A stretch of 64,000 nt of DNA from JAVDCA01 sp963819385 (GTDB lineage Bacteria > Pseudomonadota > Alphaproteobacteria > Rhizobiales > Xanthobacteraceae), in assembly GCA_963819385.1 (NCBI GenBank), contig CAWFVV010000004.1, positions 62,001 to 126,000 of the forward strand, given 5' to 3'. A model generated the notes under the pieces. It ran no database searches, was not told the DNA's origin, and saw only the letters and a program-made list of their open reading frames with translations. The stretch's first letter is position 1. Every line of letters starts with the position of its first letter. The translations under genes were made by a program, and so were the position numbers. Below, piece after piece: positions 43,758 through 53,950 of the stretch.

Positions 43758-44378
43758 TTATTTCGCAGCCGTCGTGTTGGCGGCGAGCGCCTTCTCGATT
43801 TGCGGCCTGAACTCGCGGTCGAGATTGTCCGGCGTGAGCGGCCCGACCAGCTTGTAGGCGATCTTGCCGTCGCGGCCGATGATGAAGTTCTCGGGCACGC
43901 CGTAGACGCCCCATTCGATCGACGCGCGTCCGTTCTTGTCGGCGCCGACGGCGGCGTACGGGTTGCCGTAGCGGCCGAGGAAGCGGCGCGCGTTGTCCGG
44001 CTCGTCCTTCTGGTTCACGCCGACGACGCGGATGCGCTTGTCGTCGGCGAGCCGCATGAGGAGCGGCGCCTCGTCGTGGCAGGGCACGCACCAGGACGCC
44101 CACACGTTCAACACCGTCACGGCGCCGAGGAAGTCCGCCGGCACGAGCCCCGGCACCGGCCGGCCGTCGCGCACGAGGCCCGCCACCGGCGGAAGGACGG
44201 TCTGCGGCGACGGATGGTCGATCAGGACGGACGGCAGCAGCGAGGGATCCTTGCCGTTGAAGAGGCGCACGAAGAACAGCCCCGCGATGGCAAGGAAGAC
44301 GGCGAGCGGCACCAGGACGGCCGGGCGAAACCGGCGCGGCGGCGCATCGGGTGCGTTGTCTTGCGGCAGGGCGCTCAT
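43758..44378 (-). CDS. ccmG: Thiol:disulfide interchange protein CcmG (DsbE)
   Basis: Membrane-anchored periplasmic thioredoxin that reduces apocytochrome c cysteines for haem attachment; 206 residues. One N-terminal helix (about 19-38), then a thioredoxin fold with C97-VP-C100 in NVWASWCVPCHDEAPLLMRL and the cis-proline region YGVPENFIIGRDGKIAYKLVGPLT. Its start overlaps the ccmD stop (ATGA). Last gene of the ccm operon. Confidence 0.93.
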   Translation of the reverse strand: MSALPQDNAPDAPPRRFRPAVLVPLAVFLAIAGLFFVRLFNGKDPSLLPSVLIDHPSPQTVLPPVAGLVRDGRPVPGLVPADFLGAVTVLNVWASWCVPCHDEAPLLMRLADDKRIRVVGVNQKDEPDNARRFLGRYGNPYAAVGADKNGRASIEWGVYGVPENFIIGRDGKIAYKLVGPLTPDNLDREFRPQIEKALAANTTAAK

Positions 44379-44551
44379 GCGGGCTCCTTGATCTCGGCCG
44401 AGCGCCGCGTGACGCCGTGCGCCTCGAGATCGCCGAGCGCGCGCCGCTGGGCGCGGAAATCGGCGATCACCCACGCGATCAGCCCGGCCACCACCGCGAT
44501 CGTGGCTGCGTAGGACACGAGGATGAAAGCGGCGTGCGGCCCGAGATCCAT
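44375..44551 (-). CDS. ccmD: Haem exporter protein CcmD
   Basis: Short membrane protein of 58 residues, MDLGPHAAFILVSYAATIAV then VAGLIAWVIADFRAQRRALGDLEAHG and a charged tail. One helix (about 8-30) followed by the RAQRRAL motif is typical of CcmD, which joins CcmABC and releases haem-loaded CcmE. It lies 12 bases after ccmC and overlaps ccmG by 4 bases. It is easily missed because of its size. Confidence 0.88.
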   Translation of the reverse strand: MDLGPHAAFILVSYAATIAVVAGLIAWVIADFRAQRRALGDLEAHGVTRRSAEIKEPA

Positions 44552-44563
44552 CTCAGCCTTCCC

Positions 44564-45295
44564 TCACCCTTCCTGCGCGCGCGCCTGCAGCATCAGCATG
44601 CTGCGCACGCGCCGGCGCAGGATCTCGTTGCGCATGGCGGCGACGTGGAGCGTCACGAACAGCAGCGTGAAGGCGATCACCATGGCGAGCAGCGGCACCA
44701 GGATGCTCTTGTCGATGGTCGAGCCGCCGAGCCGGATGACCGACGCCGGCTGATGCAGCGTATTCCACCAGTCGACCGAGAACTTGATGATCGGCAGGTC
44801 GAGCGCGCCGACCAGCGTCACGATCGCGACCACGCGTCCGGCATCGCTCGGGTTCTCGACCGTGCGCCAGAGCGCGATCACGCCGAAATACATGATGAGC
44901 AGGACCAGCTCGGAGGTGAGCCGCGCGTCCCACACCCAGTAGGTGCCCCACATCGGACGGCCCCACATCGAGCCGGTGAACAGGCAGAGAAACGTGAAGG
45001 CCGCGCCGATCGGGGCGGCGGCTTTCGCCGCAACGTCGGCGAGCGGATGGCGCCACACCAGCGTGCCGAGCGCCGCAATCGCCATCAGCCCCCAGCAGAA
45101 CATGCTGAGCCAGGCCGACGGCACATGCAGGAACATGATCTTCACGGTCGCGCCCTGCTGGTAGTCGTCGGGCGCGATGAACGCCTCCCGCAGCCCGATC
45201 GCGAACGCGATCACGGTCGCGCCGATCAGCCAGGGCATGGCGCGCTCGGCGAAATTGAGAAAGCGCGTCGGGTTGGCGAGGTCGATGAGAGCCAT
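44564..45295 (-). CDS. ccmC: Haem-handling protein CcmC
   Basis: Inner-membrane protein of 243 residues with six helices and the tryptophan-rich haem-binding motif WGTYWVWDARLTSELVLL. MFLHVPSAWLSMFCWG supplies one conserved histidine and WWNTLHQPASVIRL the other. It loads haem onto CcmE. It lies between ccmB and ccmD in the standard order. Confidence 0.95.
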   Translation of the reverse strand: MALIDLANPTRFLNFAERAMPWLIGATVIAFAIGLREAFIAPDDYQQGATVKIMFLHVPSAWLSMFCWGLMAIAALGTLVWRHPLADVAAKAAAPIGAAFTFLCLFTGSMWGRPMWGTYWVWDARLTSELVLLIMYFGVIALWRTVENPSDAGRVVAIVTLVGALDLPIIKFSVDWWNTLHQPASVIRLGGSTIDKSILVPLLAMVIAFTLLFVTLHVAAMRNEILRRRVRSMLMLQARAQEG

Positions 45296-45363
45296 GTTCG
45301 TCTCTTAGCAGACCGCAGCTAGGCGCGGAATGCGGCGCCAATACGGGAGAATATGCACGCGTC

Positions 45364-46032
45364 TCAATCCAAGCCGTGGCGCAGCGTCGCGGCCGCGGCG
45401 ACCGGGCCGATCACGAGGCACGCGAGCGTGAATGCGCACAGGATCAAGAACGGCGTCGTGAACGACCCCGGCCCGACGATGACGGCTTCGGCGGCGGAGA
45501 CGCCGAAGATCAGCACCGGCACGGTGAGCGGCAGCACCAGCACGGGCAGCAGCAGGCCGCCGCGACGCAGCACGACCGCGATCGCGGCGCCGATCAGGCC
45601 GATGAAGGTGAGCGCCGGCGTGCCGACCAGCAGCGTGAGCGCAACGGTGCCGATGGCGACCGGATCGAGGTCGAGCAGAAGGCCGAGGATCGGCACGGCG
45701 ACGACCAGCGGCAGGCCGGTGGTGATCCAGTGCGCGAGGCCCTTGGCGGCGACCGTGAGCTCGAGCGGCGCGGTGCCCATCAGGATGAGATCGAGCGAGC
45801 CGTCCTCGTGATCGGCTGCGAACAGGCGGTCGAGCGCGAGCAGCGAGGCGAGCAGCGCGCCGAGCCACAGGATGGCCGGGCCCAGTCGCTTGAGCAGCAC
45901 CAGATTGGGCCCGACCGCGAGCGGGATGAGCGCCACGACGACGAGAAAGAACAGGACGCCGATCAGCGCGCCGCCGCCGATGCGCACCGCGAGGCGCATG
46001 TCGCGCAGGAGGATCGCACGCAGCGCCGTCAT
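45364..46032 (-). CDS. ccmB: Haem exporter permease CcmB
   Basis: Six-helix permease of 222 residues partnering CcmA. RDMRLAVRIGGGALIGVLFFLVVVALIPLAVGP, LDRLFAADHEDGSLDLILMG and VPILIFGVSAAE-type sequence (VPVLIFGVSAAEAV) are family features. Its start overlaps the ccmA stop by 4 bases. A 68-base gap without a feature separates it from ccmC. Confidence 0.94.
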   Translation of the reverse strand: MTALRAILLRDMRLAVRIGGGALIGVLFFLVVVALIPLAVGPNLVLLKRLGPAILWLGALLASLLALDRLFAADHEDGSLDLILMGTAPLELTVAAKGLAHWITTGLPLVVAVPILGLLLDLDPVAIGTVALTLLVGTPALTFIGLIGAAIAVVLRRGGLLLPVLVLPLTVPVLIFGVSAAEAVIVGPGSFTTPFLILCAFTLACLVIGPVAAAATLRHGLD

Positions 46033-46778
46033 GGTGCTTCCTTCTCCCCTCCCCCTTGTGGGGAGGGGTCGGGGGTGGGGGTAGCAGTTAGATGGCCGGA
46101 GTCCGCCAACTTCGACCCCCCACCCTCCCCCACAGGGGGGGAGGGAGCCCGCTGTGCTTGGGACCGGGGCGGAGAGTTCAATTGTAACTCTCGTGCGTCG
46201 AGGCCGAGCGGCCCGTGGGTCGCGGCGACGATGATGCCGCCGCGCGCGAGGTGGGCGCGCATCAGCTCGGCGAGGCGCTGCTGGCTCGCCGCATCGAGCG
46301 CGGCGGTCGGCTCGTCGAGCAGCCAGACCGGCCGCGGCGCCGCCAGCAGACGCGCGATGGCGAGCCGGCGGCGCTGGCCGGCCGACAGGTAGGCGGCCGG
46401 CAGGGCCGCGAGCGCGCCGAGGCCGACGCTGTCCAGGGCCGCAGCGGTCGATGCGGTGGACGCATCGCCACCGCCCAGAAACGCATACCAGAATTCGAGA
46501 TTCTCCCGGACCGACAGGGCGGGCTTCAGGCCGTCGCGATGGCCGAGATAATGCGCCTGCTCCGCCAGGGTCGCGTCGGCGGTCCCGCCGGTGAGTTCCA
46601 GGTGCCCCGCCGCCAGATCGAGCAGACCGGCGATCAGCCGCAGCAGGGTGGTTTTTCCCGCGCCATTACGGCCCGTTACCGCCAACGCCTCGCCGGCGGC
46701 CACGGAAAAGCTCACGCCGGCAAGGACTTCACGTCCGCCACGGGTGCAGCCAAGGTCGCGCCCCACAAGCTGCATCAA
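46029..46778 (-). CDS. ccmA: Haem exporter ATP-binding protein CcmA with repeat-encoded tail
   Basis: ABC ATPase of 249 residues that powers CcmE release. Walker A GRNGAGKTTLLRLIAGLL, signature LSAGQRRRLAIARLLAAPRPVWLLDEPTAALD with Walker B, and the H-loop ATHGPLG are intact. The usual CcmA ends about 200-210 residues in; here the last 40 residues (QRAPSPPVGEGGGSKLADSG to PQGGGEKEAP) are encoded by a palindromic repeat. The stop still overlaps the ccmB start (ATGA). The tail is probably a lineage-specific addition without function. Confidence 0.92.
   Translation of the reverse strand: MMQLVGRDLGCTRGGREVLAGVSFSVAAGEALAVTGRNGAGKTTLLRLIAGLLDLAAGHLELTGGTADATLAEQAHYLGHRDGLKPALSVRENLEFWYAFLGGGDASTASTAAALDSVGLGALAALPAAYLSAGQRRRLAIARLLAAPRPVWLLDEPTAALDAASQQRLAELMRAHLARGGIIVAATHGPLGLDARELQLNSPPRSQAQRAPSPPVGEGGGSKLADSGHLTATPTPDPSPQGGGEKEAP
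46044..46146. repeat. Palindromic repeat inside the ccmA coding region
   Basis: Begins with CCCCTCCCCCTTGTGGGGAG and TCGGGGGTGGGGG and ends with CCCCCCACCCTCCCCC and ACAGGGGGGGAGGG; the halves are inverted. It is read through in the minus-strand frame as PPVGEGGG...TPDPSPQGGG, so it extends CcmA rather than interrupting it. Confidence 0.75.
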
Positions 46779-47026
46779 ACCGACCCCGGACTGGCCGAAA
46801 CGGGCGGCGCGCAGGCGGTACGGCAGGGCTTTGTTCTCGCCCTGTTCACAAATCGGGTTCGGCGCATGTTCATGTGGCAGAATCCGGGAAAAGCCCTTAT
46901 AAGCGCGCGTATTAACTGACTTGGCGGACGCGCGCAGCCGACGCGCGGGGGGAATGAGTTTAGTATCGGTAACTCCGTACCAAAAGCAGCCGGCGTCGTC
47001 GCCCCGCCGGCATGGAACCCAAGGTC

Positions 47027-49734
<2,708 letters not shown>

Positions 49735-49766
49735 GCCGGGTTCCGCAAGCACGACCCGCCTACGCG

Positions 49767-49797
49767 AAGACCGCCGGTCACCCGGCGGTCTTTTTCT
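49767..49797 (+). terminator. Rho-independent terminator of acnA
   Basis: A perfect 10-base stem, AGACCGCCGG and CCGGCGGTCT with loop TCAC, followed by TTTTCTTT, 33 bases after the acnA stop. Confidence 0.9.
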
Positions 49798-49825
49798 TTG
49801 GCGCCCGGGCCCGACTGGTGCCGCG

Positions 49826-49876
49826 AACCCGAAGTTCGCACGATTTCTCGGCGAGCGCGGTTGCGAACTTCGGGTT
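49826..49876. repeat. 15-base perfect inverted repeat
   Basis: Arms AACCCGAAGTTCGCA (49826-49840) and TGCGAACTTCGGGTT (49862-49876), 21 bases apart, between the acnA terminator and the DUF1223 gene. Its arms do not match the other repeat families here. It could be a regulatory hairpin or operator; no function is assigned. Confidence 0.7.
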
Positions 49877-49966
49877 AACCTCACCTCGAAGTGAGTGGCC
49901 AGTGATCTTGCCGGCGCCTATGACAGACTGCGAAACGGGGTGCGTGGGCGTGCAAGGGAGATCGGC

Positions 49967-50749
49967 ATGAGGGGCCGCCGCTACCTGGCTTTGGCCGTCG
50001 TCGCGACGGCAGTGACCGTTGGCCAATGGGCCTCCGCGGAGCAACCGCGCGCCGTCATCGAGCTCTTCACCAGCCAGGGCTGCTCGTCCTGTCCTCCCGC
50101 CGACCGGCTGCTCGCCGAGATGGCCAAGGACCCGACGCTCATCGCGCTCAGCCTGCCGATCGATTACTGGGATTATCTCGGCTGGAAGGACACGCTCGCG
50201 CTCGCCGGACACGCCAACCGGCAGCGCGCCTATTCGCGCGCGCTCGGCTATAACGGGGTCTACACGCCGCAGGCGGTCGTCAACGGCGCCGTACAGGCGC
50301 TCGGCAGCGACCACACCGCCATCGAGCAGGCAATCGCGAAGAGCCGGACGAACACCGCGACGCTGTCGCTGCCGCTGACGGTGACGATCGCGGATGGCCG
50401 GCTCACAGTCACGGCCCCCAAAGGGGACGCCGCCCCGGCCGAGGTGTGGCTCTGCCCGCTGGCCAAATCGGTCGAGGTCGCGATCGGCCGCGGCGAGAAC
50501 GGCGGACACACGTTCACGTATCACAACGTGGTGCGACGCTGGGTCAAGCTCGGCGACTGGAACGGCCAGGCCGCGAGCTGGAGCATCCCGGTAGCGAGTC
50601 TCAGGTCGGGCGACGTCGACGCCGTCGCGGTGGTGCTGCAGAGCGGCGCCGCATCGGCGCCGGGCGTCATGCTGGGCGCCGTGTTGACGCCGCTCGACAC
50701 TCCGCTCGGCACGCCGCACGAGGCGTCCGCAACCGCCGCCCACCCGTAA
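49967..50749 (+). CDS. Exported DUF1223 thioredoxin-like protein
   Basis: Protein of 260 residues: signal peptide (about 1-24, AVTVGQWASA) and a DUF1223 domain with C39-SS-C42 in VIELFTSQGCSSCPPADRLLAEMA, then IDYWDYLGWKDTLALAGHANRQRAYSRALGYNGVYTPQAVVNG and a beta-rich C-terminal half. The family is thioredoxin-like; the CxxC suggests periplasmic redox activity, but its substrate is unknown. AGGGAG lies 8 bases before the chosen ATG. Confidence 0.87.
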   Translation: MRGRRYLALAVVATAVTVGQWASAEQPRAVIELFTSQGCSSCPPADRLLAEMAKDPTLIALSLPIDYWDYLGWKDTLALAGHANRQRAYSRALGYNGVYTPQAVVNGAVQALGSDHTAIEQAIAKSRTNTATLSLPLTVTIADGRLTVTAPKGDAAPAEVWLCPLAKSVEVAIGRGENGGHTFTYHNVVRRWVKLGDWNGQAASWSIPVASLRSGDVDAVAVVLQSGAASAPGVMLGAVLTPLDTPLGTPHEASATAAHP

Positions 50750-50869
50750 GGGCGCAGGCGCGCACCGCGTTCAACGTCCTCTCGTCAAATAAACAATCCT
50801 GGGTGTCGGTTGTCGGCGCCGGCAACCGTCCTAGAGGCGTGCGTTGGCAGATAGCGAGGTTCGAGCGCA

Positions 50870-51271
50870 ATGACGCAGCAAATCGAAACGGCTGAACGGC
50901 AAATCAGGGCGCTTGTCGAGGCGTGGGCGGCCGCGGTCCGGCGGCACGATATCCCCGGCATCCTGGCGCATCACGCGCAGGACATCGTGATGTTCGACCT
51001 CCCGCCGCCGCTGCAATCGAAAGGAATCGAGGCGTACGGGAAGACGTGGGATTTGTTCTTCGAATACCACAAGCCGTCACAGGCGTTCGACGTCGAGGAG
51101 CTCACCATCACGGCCCGCGATGACGTCGCGTTCGTCTTCGGCATCATGCGGTGCGGCGCCGGCCCTGAGCCAGGCGGCTTCCCGTTCCGGCTCACGATCG
51201 GACTGCGAAAGATCGACGGCGACTGGTGCGTCACGCATGAGCATCACTCGATCCCGGCCGTGGACGGATAG
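50870..51271 (+). CDS. SnoaL/NTF2-like family protein
   Basis: Protein of 133 residues with a cone-shaped NTF2-like fold: QIRALVEAWAAAVRRHDIPGILAHHAQDIVMFDLPPPLQSKGIEAYGKTWDLFF, and the C-terminal FRLTIGLRKIDGDWCVTHEHHSIPA. It resembles the SgcJ/EcaC or ketosteroid isomerase-related group. No catalytic role can be assigned. It stands alone, 120 bases after the DUF1223 gene. Confidence 0.82.
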   Translation: MTQQIETAERQIRALVEAWAAAVRRHDIPGILAHHAQDIVMFDLPPPLQSKGIEAYGKTWDLFFEYHKPSQAFDVEELTITARDDVAFVFGIMRCGAGPEPGGFPFRLTIGLRKIDGDWCVTHEHHSIPAVDG

Positions 51272-51326
51272 GAAGCGGATGATTGCGCCCGCACCGGCGA
51301 GCCGAATCGACATAAGAAATCGATCC

Positions 51327-51356
51327 AAAAAAAATGGGCCGACTTGCGCCGGCCCA
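51327..51356 (-). terminator. Rho-independent terminator (minus strand)
   Basis: On the minus strand GGGCCGGC-GCAA-GTCGGCCC followed by ATTTTTTTT. No minus-strand gene ends here, which is why a small RNA is proposed. On the plus strand the same hairpin lies after the SnoaL-like gene but without a T-tract. Confidence 0.75.
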
Positions 51357-51540
51357 AAGCGTAGGGGGATTGAACCTTACACGGAACAAAAAACCAAGAG
51401 TTCGGCCGGTACAAGCTCCGGGGGGCTGGGGGGCTGAGGAATCCGGAGCCCGCACCGAACCGAACCCTATGGTGCCTCTTATCCCAGGTTACGTTGACCC
51501 CCACGGGGCCGAATTCGGGCAGCATTATGAATTGTTTAAC
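51327..51540 (-). ncRNA. Candidate structured small RNA ending at a terminator
   Basis: The 423-base gap before the DUF2794 gene has no convincing gene. On the minus strand a strong terminator lies at 51327-51356: GGGCCG and CGGCCC arms followed by ATTTTTTTT. Upstream of it the sequence folds into a long rod: ACC/GGT, GGTTCGG/CCGAACT, CGGTGC/GTACCG and GCTCCGG/CCGGAGC arms nest in order between about 51397 and 51473. This suggests a small RNA of up to about 200 bases. A candidate -10 CATAAT is at about 51525-51530 with no clear -35. No known RNA family was recognised. Confidence 0.4.
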
Positions 51541-51694
51541 GAACGCGTGATCACCGCGACGGCAGAGCATGCTCCGGTCCCGCAGAACTGGAATACGCCG
51601 CAGGATGGCTGCGGCGATGGCGCCACGAGCGAAGCCCTTGCCGCCGCACGCGTTCGGCGCGATCATGAAAGACCCATGACAATGGAGGCGCCGC

Positions 51695-52075
51695 ATGACG
51701 TTCGGCGAAACTGACCCAAGCCAGAATCTCCGGGGCGACGGCATGGCGGCCGCCGCCCCGCAATCAGCCTGCGTTACCTTCGACCGGCGCGAGCTCGATC
51801 GCATCCTCGCGCTCTACGGACGCATGGTGGCGGCGGGCGAGTGGCGCGACTACGCCATCGACTTCCTGCGCGACCGCGCGGTGTTCTCGGTGTTCCGCCA
51901 TGCCGCCGAAGTGCCGATCTACCGCATCGAAAAAAATCCCAAGCTGGCGCGCCGCCAGGGCGCCTACAGCGTGATCACGGCGACCGGCCTGATCATGCGG
52001 CGCGGGCATGAGCTCGACCGCGTGTTGCGCGTGCTCGACAAGCCCGAAAAGCAGATCCGGCTGGTGGTGAATTGA
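51695..52075 (+). CDS. DUF2794 family protein
   Basis: Protein of 126 residues of the alphaproteobacterial DUF2794 family: VTFDRRELDRILALYGRMVAAGEWRDYAIDFLRDRAVFSVFRHAAEVPIYRIEKNPKLARRQGAYSVI, then MRRGHELDRVLRVLDKPEKQIRLV. Function unknown. TGGAGG is 9 bases before the ATG. The family is nearly confined to alphaproteobacteria, supporting the taxonomic placement. Confidence 0.87.
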   Translation: MTFGETDPSQNLRGDGMAAAAPQSACVTFDRRELDRILALYGRMVAAGEWRDYAIDFLRDRAVFSVFRHAAEVPIYRIEKNPKLARRQGAYSVITATGLIMRRGHELDRVLRVLDKPEKQIRLVVN

Positions 52076-52083
52076 GCAGAGGC

Positions 52084-52165
52084 GAATAGGGAATGGCGAG
52101 TAGCGAATAGCGCGCGGAGGCGCGCCCGCGTTTCCCTATTCGCTATTCCCCATTCGCCATTCGCT
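52084..52165. repeat. Inverted repeat of GAATAG/CTATTC units
   Basis: CGAATAGGGAATGGCGAGTAG then CGAATAG on one side; TTTCCCTATTCGCTATTC and CCCATTCGCCATTCGC on the other, around GCGCGCGGAGGCGCGC. It sits between the convergent DUF2794 and GNAT genes. Confidence 0.65.
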
Positions 52166-52689
52166 CATCCGGGCGGTGCCGTCGCCCCCGGCCCGAGCGG
52201 GCGCTGCATCAGCACCGTGTCGAGCCAGCGCCCGAACTTGAAGCCGACATTCTCGACCGCGCCGATCCGTCGGAAGCCCAGCGCGGCGTGCAGCTCGATC
52301 GACGCCGTCTGCGCCGAATCCCCGATCACCGCGATCATCTGGCGAAAACCGCGCGCCTCCGCCTCGGCGATAAGGCGAGCGAGCAGCGCGGCGCCGATGC
52401 CGCGCCGGTGCATGCTCGGCGCCACATAGACCGAATCCTCGACACTCCAGCGGTAGGCCGGGCGCGGCCGGTAGGCGCCCGCATAGGCGTAGCCCGCGAC
52501 CGCACCGTCGGCCTCGGCCACGAGATACGGATAGCCGCCGTCGAGCAGCGCCTTCTGCCGCCGCGCCATCTCGGCCGCCTCGGGCGGCTCGAGCTCGAAG
52601 GACGCCGTGCCGTGCCGCACCGCGTGGTCGTAGATCGCCGTGATGGCCGGGATGTCGGCCGCGGTCGCGGCCCGGATCGAGAGGCGCAT
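52165..52689 (-). CDS. GNAT acetyltransferase, phosphinothricin/methionine-derivative type
   Basis: Protein of 174 residues close to the Pat/MddA (YncA) group, which acetylates phosphinothricin-like or methionine sulfone and sulfoximine substrates. IRAATAADIPAITAIYDHAVRHGTASFELEPP, GYAYAGAYRPRPAYRWSVEDSVYVAPSMHRRGIGAALLARLIAEAEARGFRQMIAVIGD and ALGFRRIGAVENVGFKFGRWLDTVLMQRPL are typical. I chose ATG 52689; the longer reading upstream is encoded by two repeats. Confidence 0.87.
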   Translation of the reverse strand: MRLSIRAATAADIPAITAIYDHAVRHGTASFELEPPEAAEMARRQKALLDGGYPYLVAEADGAVAGYAYAGAYRPRPAYRWSVEDSVYVAPSMHRRGIGAALLARLIAEAEARGFRQMIAVIGDSAQTASIELHAALGFRRIGAVENVGFKFGRWLDTVLMQRPLGPGATAPPG

Positions 52690-52690
52690 G

Positions 52691-52832
52691 GCTCTTTTGT
52701 CTGCGCATGTTCTTATCGGCGAACCGGCGCCCACTTCGCCGGAACATGCTCTTTTGTCTGCGCATGTTCTTATCGGCGAACCGGTGTCCCCCCGGATCAC
52801 GTCCGGGGCAGGCTTTCGCCGGAACATGCGCT
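52691..52832. repeat. Tandem pair of TCGGCGAACCGG repeats
   Basis: A 37-base segment starting GCTCTTTTGTCTGCGCATGT occurs twice, at 52691 and 52748 (57-base step). The first copy is the short form (ends TTCGCCGGAACATGC); the second is the long form with CCCCGGATC/GTCCGGGG. The pair lies upstream of the GNAT gene. Confidence 0.8.
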
Positions 52833-52867
52833 AATGCGAATAGCGCCGCCGCGCCCTTGCCGCCACA

Positions 52868-52899
52868 TAAAAAAAGCGCCCCGGCAGGGCCGGGGCGCT
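52868..52899 (-). terminator. Rho-independent terminator of the Bax-inhibitor-like gene
   Basis: On the minus strand, AGCGCCCCGG and CCGGGGCGCT (10 perfect pairs, loop CCCTG) followed by seven Ts, 25 bases after the stop of the gene at 52924. Confidence 0.9.
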
Positions 52900-52923
52900 C
52901 GAACGTTTGGGACCTGCGTGCGA

Positions 52924-53694
52924 TCAGCGACGGTCGCCGAACAGGCGGAGCAGGAACAGGAACATGTTGAGGAAGTCGAGGTAGAGCATCAACGCTCCCA
53001 TCACGCCCTTGCGGCCCGCGACCGTGCCGTCGTCCATCGGGCTGTACATTTCCTTGATCTTCTGGGTGTCCCAGGCGGTGAGCCCGGCGAAGATCAGAAC
53101 GCCCAACACCGAGATGGCGAATTGCAGCGCTCCGCTCGGGAAGAAGAAGCTCACCACGATGGCGAGCATGAGCCCGAACAAGCCCATCATCAGAAACGAC
53201 CCCATCGCGTCGAGGTTACGCTTGGTCGTGTAGCCCCAGAGCGACAGCGCGCCGAACGAGGCCGCCGTCAAGAAGAACACGCGCGCGAGGGAGCCGTTCG
53301 TGTAGACGATGAAGATGGGAGTAAGTCCCAGACCTACCACGCCGGCATAGACGAAGAATAAGAGGCGTGCGGTCGACGCCTGCAGCTTCGCGATGCGATA
53401 GCTCAGGAAGAACACCAGGCCGAGCGGTGCGAACAGAAGCACCCACATCAACGGGCCGCTCAAGATGGCTTGCCCGAACGGGGTCGCCCCGGTCAGGGTA
53501 CGGCCAACGATGCGGATCGCATCGCCGCCGGCGGCCTGATAGGCCAGCCACGCCACTATGCCGGTCAGCGCGACGCCGCCCGCCATGTAGTTGTAGACGC
53601 GGATCATGTGGGCGCGCAGGCCCGCATCGATCGCAACGGCGTCGGCGCCGAACCGGCCGCCCGTCGCCGCGTAATTACGGTCGAAGTCCGACAT
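52924..53694 (-). CDS. Bax inhibitor-1/YccA family membrane protein, copy A
   Basis: Membrane protein of 256 residues with seven helices. AIDAGLRAHMIRVYNYMAGGVALTGIVAWLAY, FFVYAGVVGLGLTPIFIVYT, AASFGALSLWGYTTKRNLDAMGSFLMMGLFGL and GLTAWDTQKIKEMY...LMLYLDFLNMFLFLLRLFG are diagnostic for the TMBIM/YccA family, linked to calcium leak and membrane-protein quality control. AAGGAAG lies 8 bases before ATG 53694. A paralogue lies 256 bases upstream on the same strand. Confidence 0.93.
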   Translation of the reverse strand: MSDFDRNYAATGGRFGADAVAIDAGLRAHMIRVYNYMAGGVALTGIVAWLAYQAAGGDAIRIVGRTLTGATPFGQAILSGPLMWVLLFAPLGLVFFLSYRIAKLQASTARLLFFVYAGVVGLGLTPIFIVYTNGSLARVFFLTAASFGALSLWGYTTKRNLDAMGSFLMMGLFGLMLAIVVSFFFPSGALQFAISVLGVLIFAGLTAWDTQKIKEMYSPMDDGTVAGRKGVMGALMLYLDFLNMFLFLLRLFGDRR

Positions 53695-53880
53695 CGAAGC
53701 TTCCTTTCTGTCGCCCAGCGAAGGGCGGGGACTTACAGGCACCGGGGGGTTTACGGCCTCCAAATGCCACTTGGCGCGAATCTAGTGATTGTCCAAGGCA
53801 AGTGGAAGACACCTGCGACGCTTTCTTCGCGCCCTCCTGGTCCTCCTTGGTCTCTCCTTGGCCCCTCAGGCCGCCGGGAG

Positions 53881-53910
53881 CCAAAGGTTACCAAACCAAA
53901 GGTTACCAAG
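53881..53910. repeat. 15-base tandem duplication
   Basis: CCAAAGGTTACCAA followed by A, then the same 14 bases followed by G, in the gap between the two Bax-inhibitor-like genes. It lies in a 256-base stretch without a gene, which otherwise shows a GGGACGGCGTCCC palindrome at 53926-53938. Confidence 0.6.
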
Positions 53911-53950
53911 CCTAAGATCAGGCCGGGACGGCGTCCCGGCAGCTCCGGCC

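Noticed and set aside
51366..51380. A minus-strand GGTTCAATCC resembling a tRNA T-loop
   Set aside because: The flanking bases do not form a T-stem, and no anticodon, D-arm or acceptor pairing could be built.
52690..52827. N-terminal extension of the GNAT gene reading MFRRKPAPDVIRG and two CADKRA units
   Set aside because: The extension is encoded by two copies of an intergenic repeat; conserved GNAT sequence starts at 52689.
52691..52832. CRISPR array from the tandem repeat
   Set aside because: Only two units, palindromic and matching a dispersed repeat family; there are no unique spacers of regular length and no cas genes.
53881..53910. Attachment site or recombination scar from the 15-base tandem duplication
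   Set aside because: There is no integrase, tRNA or foreign gene nearby; a simple local duplication explains it.
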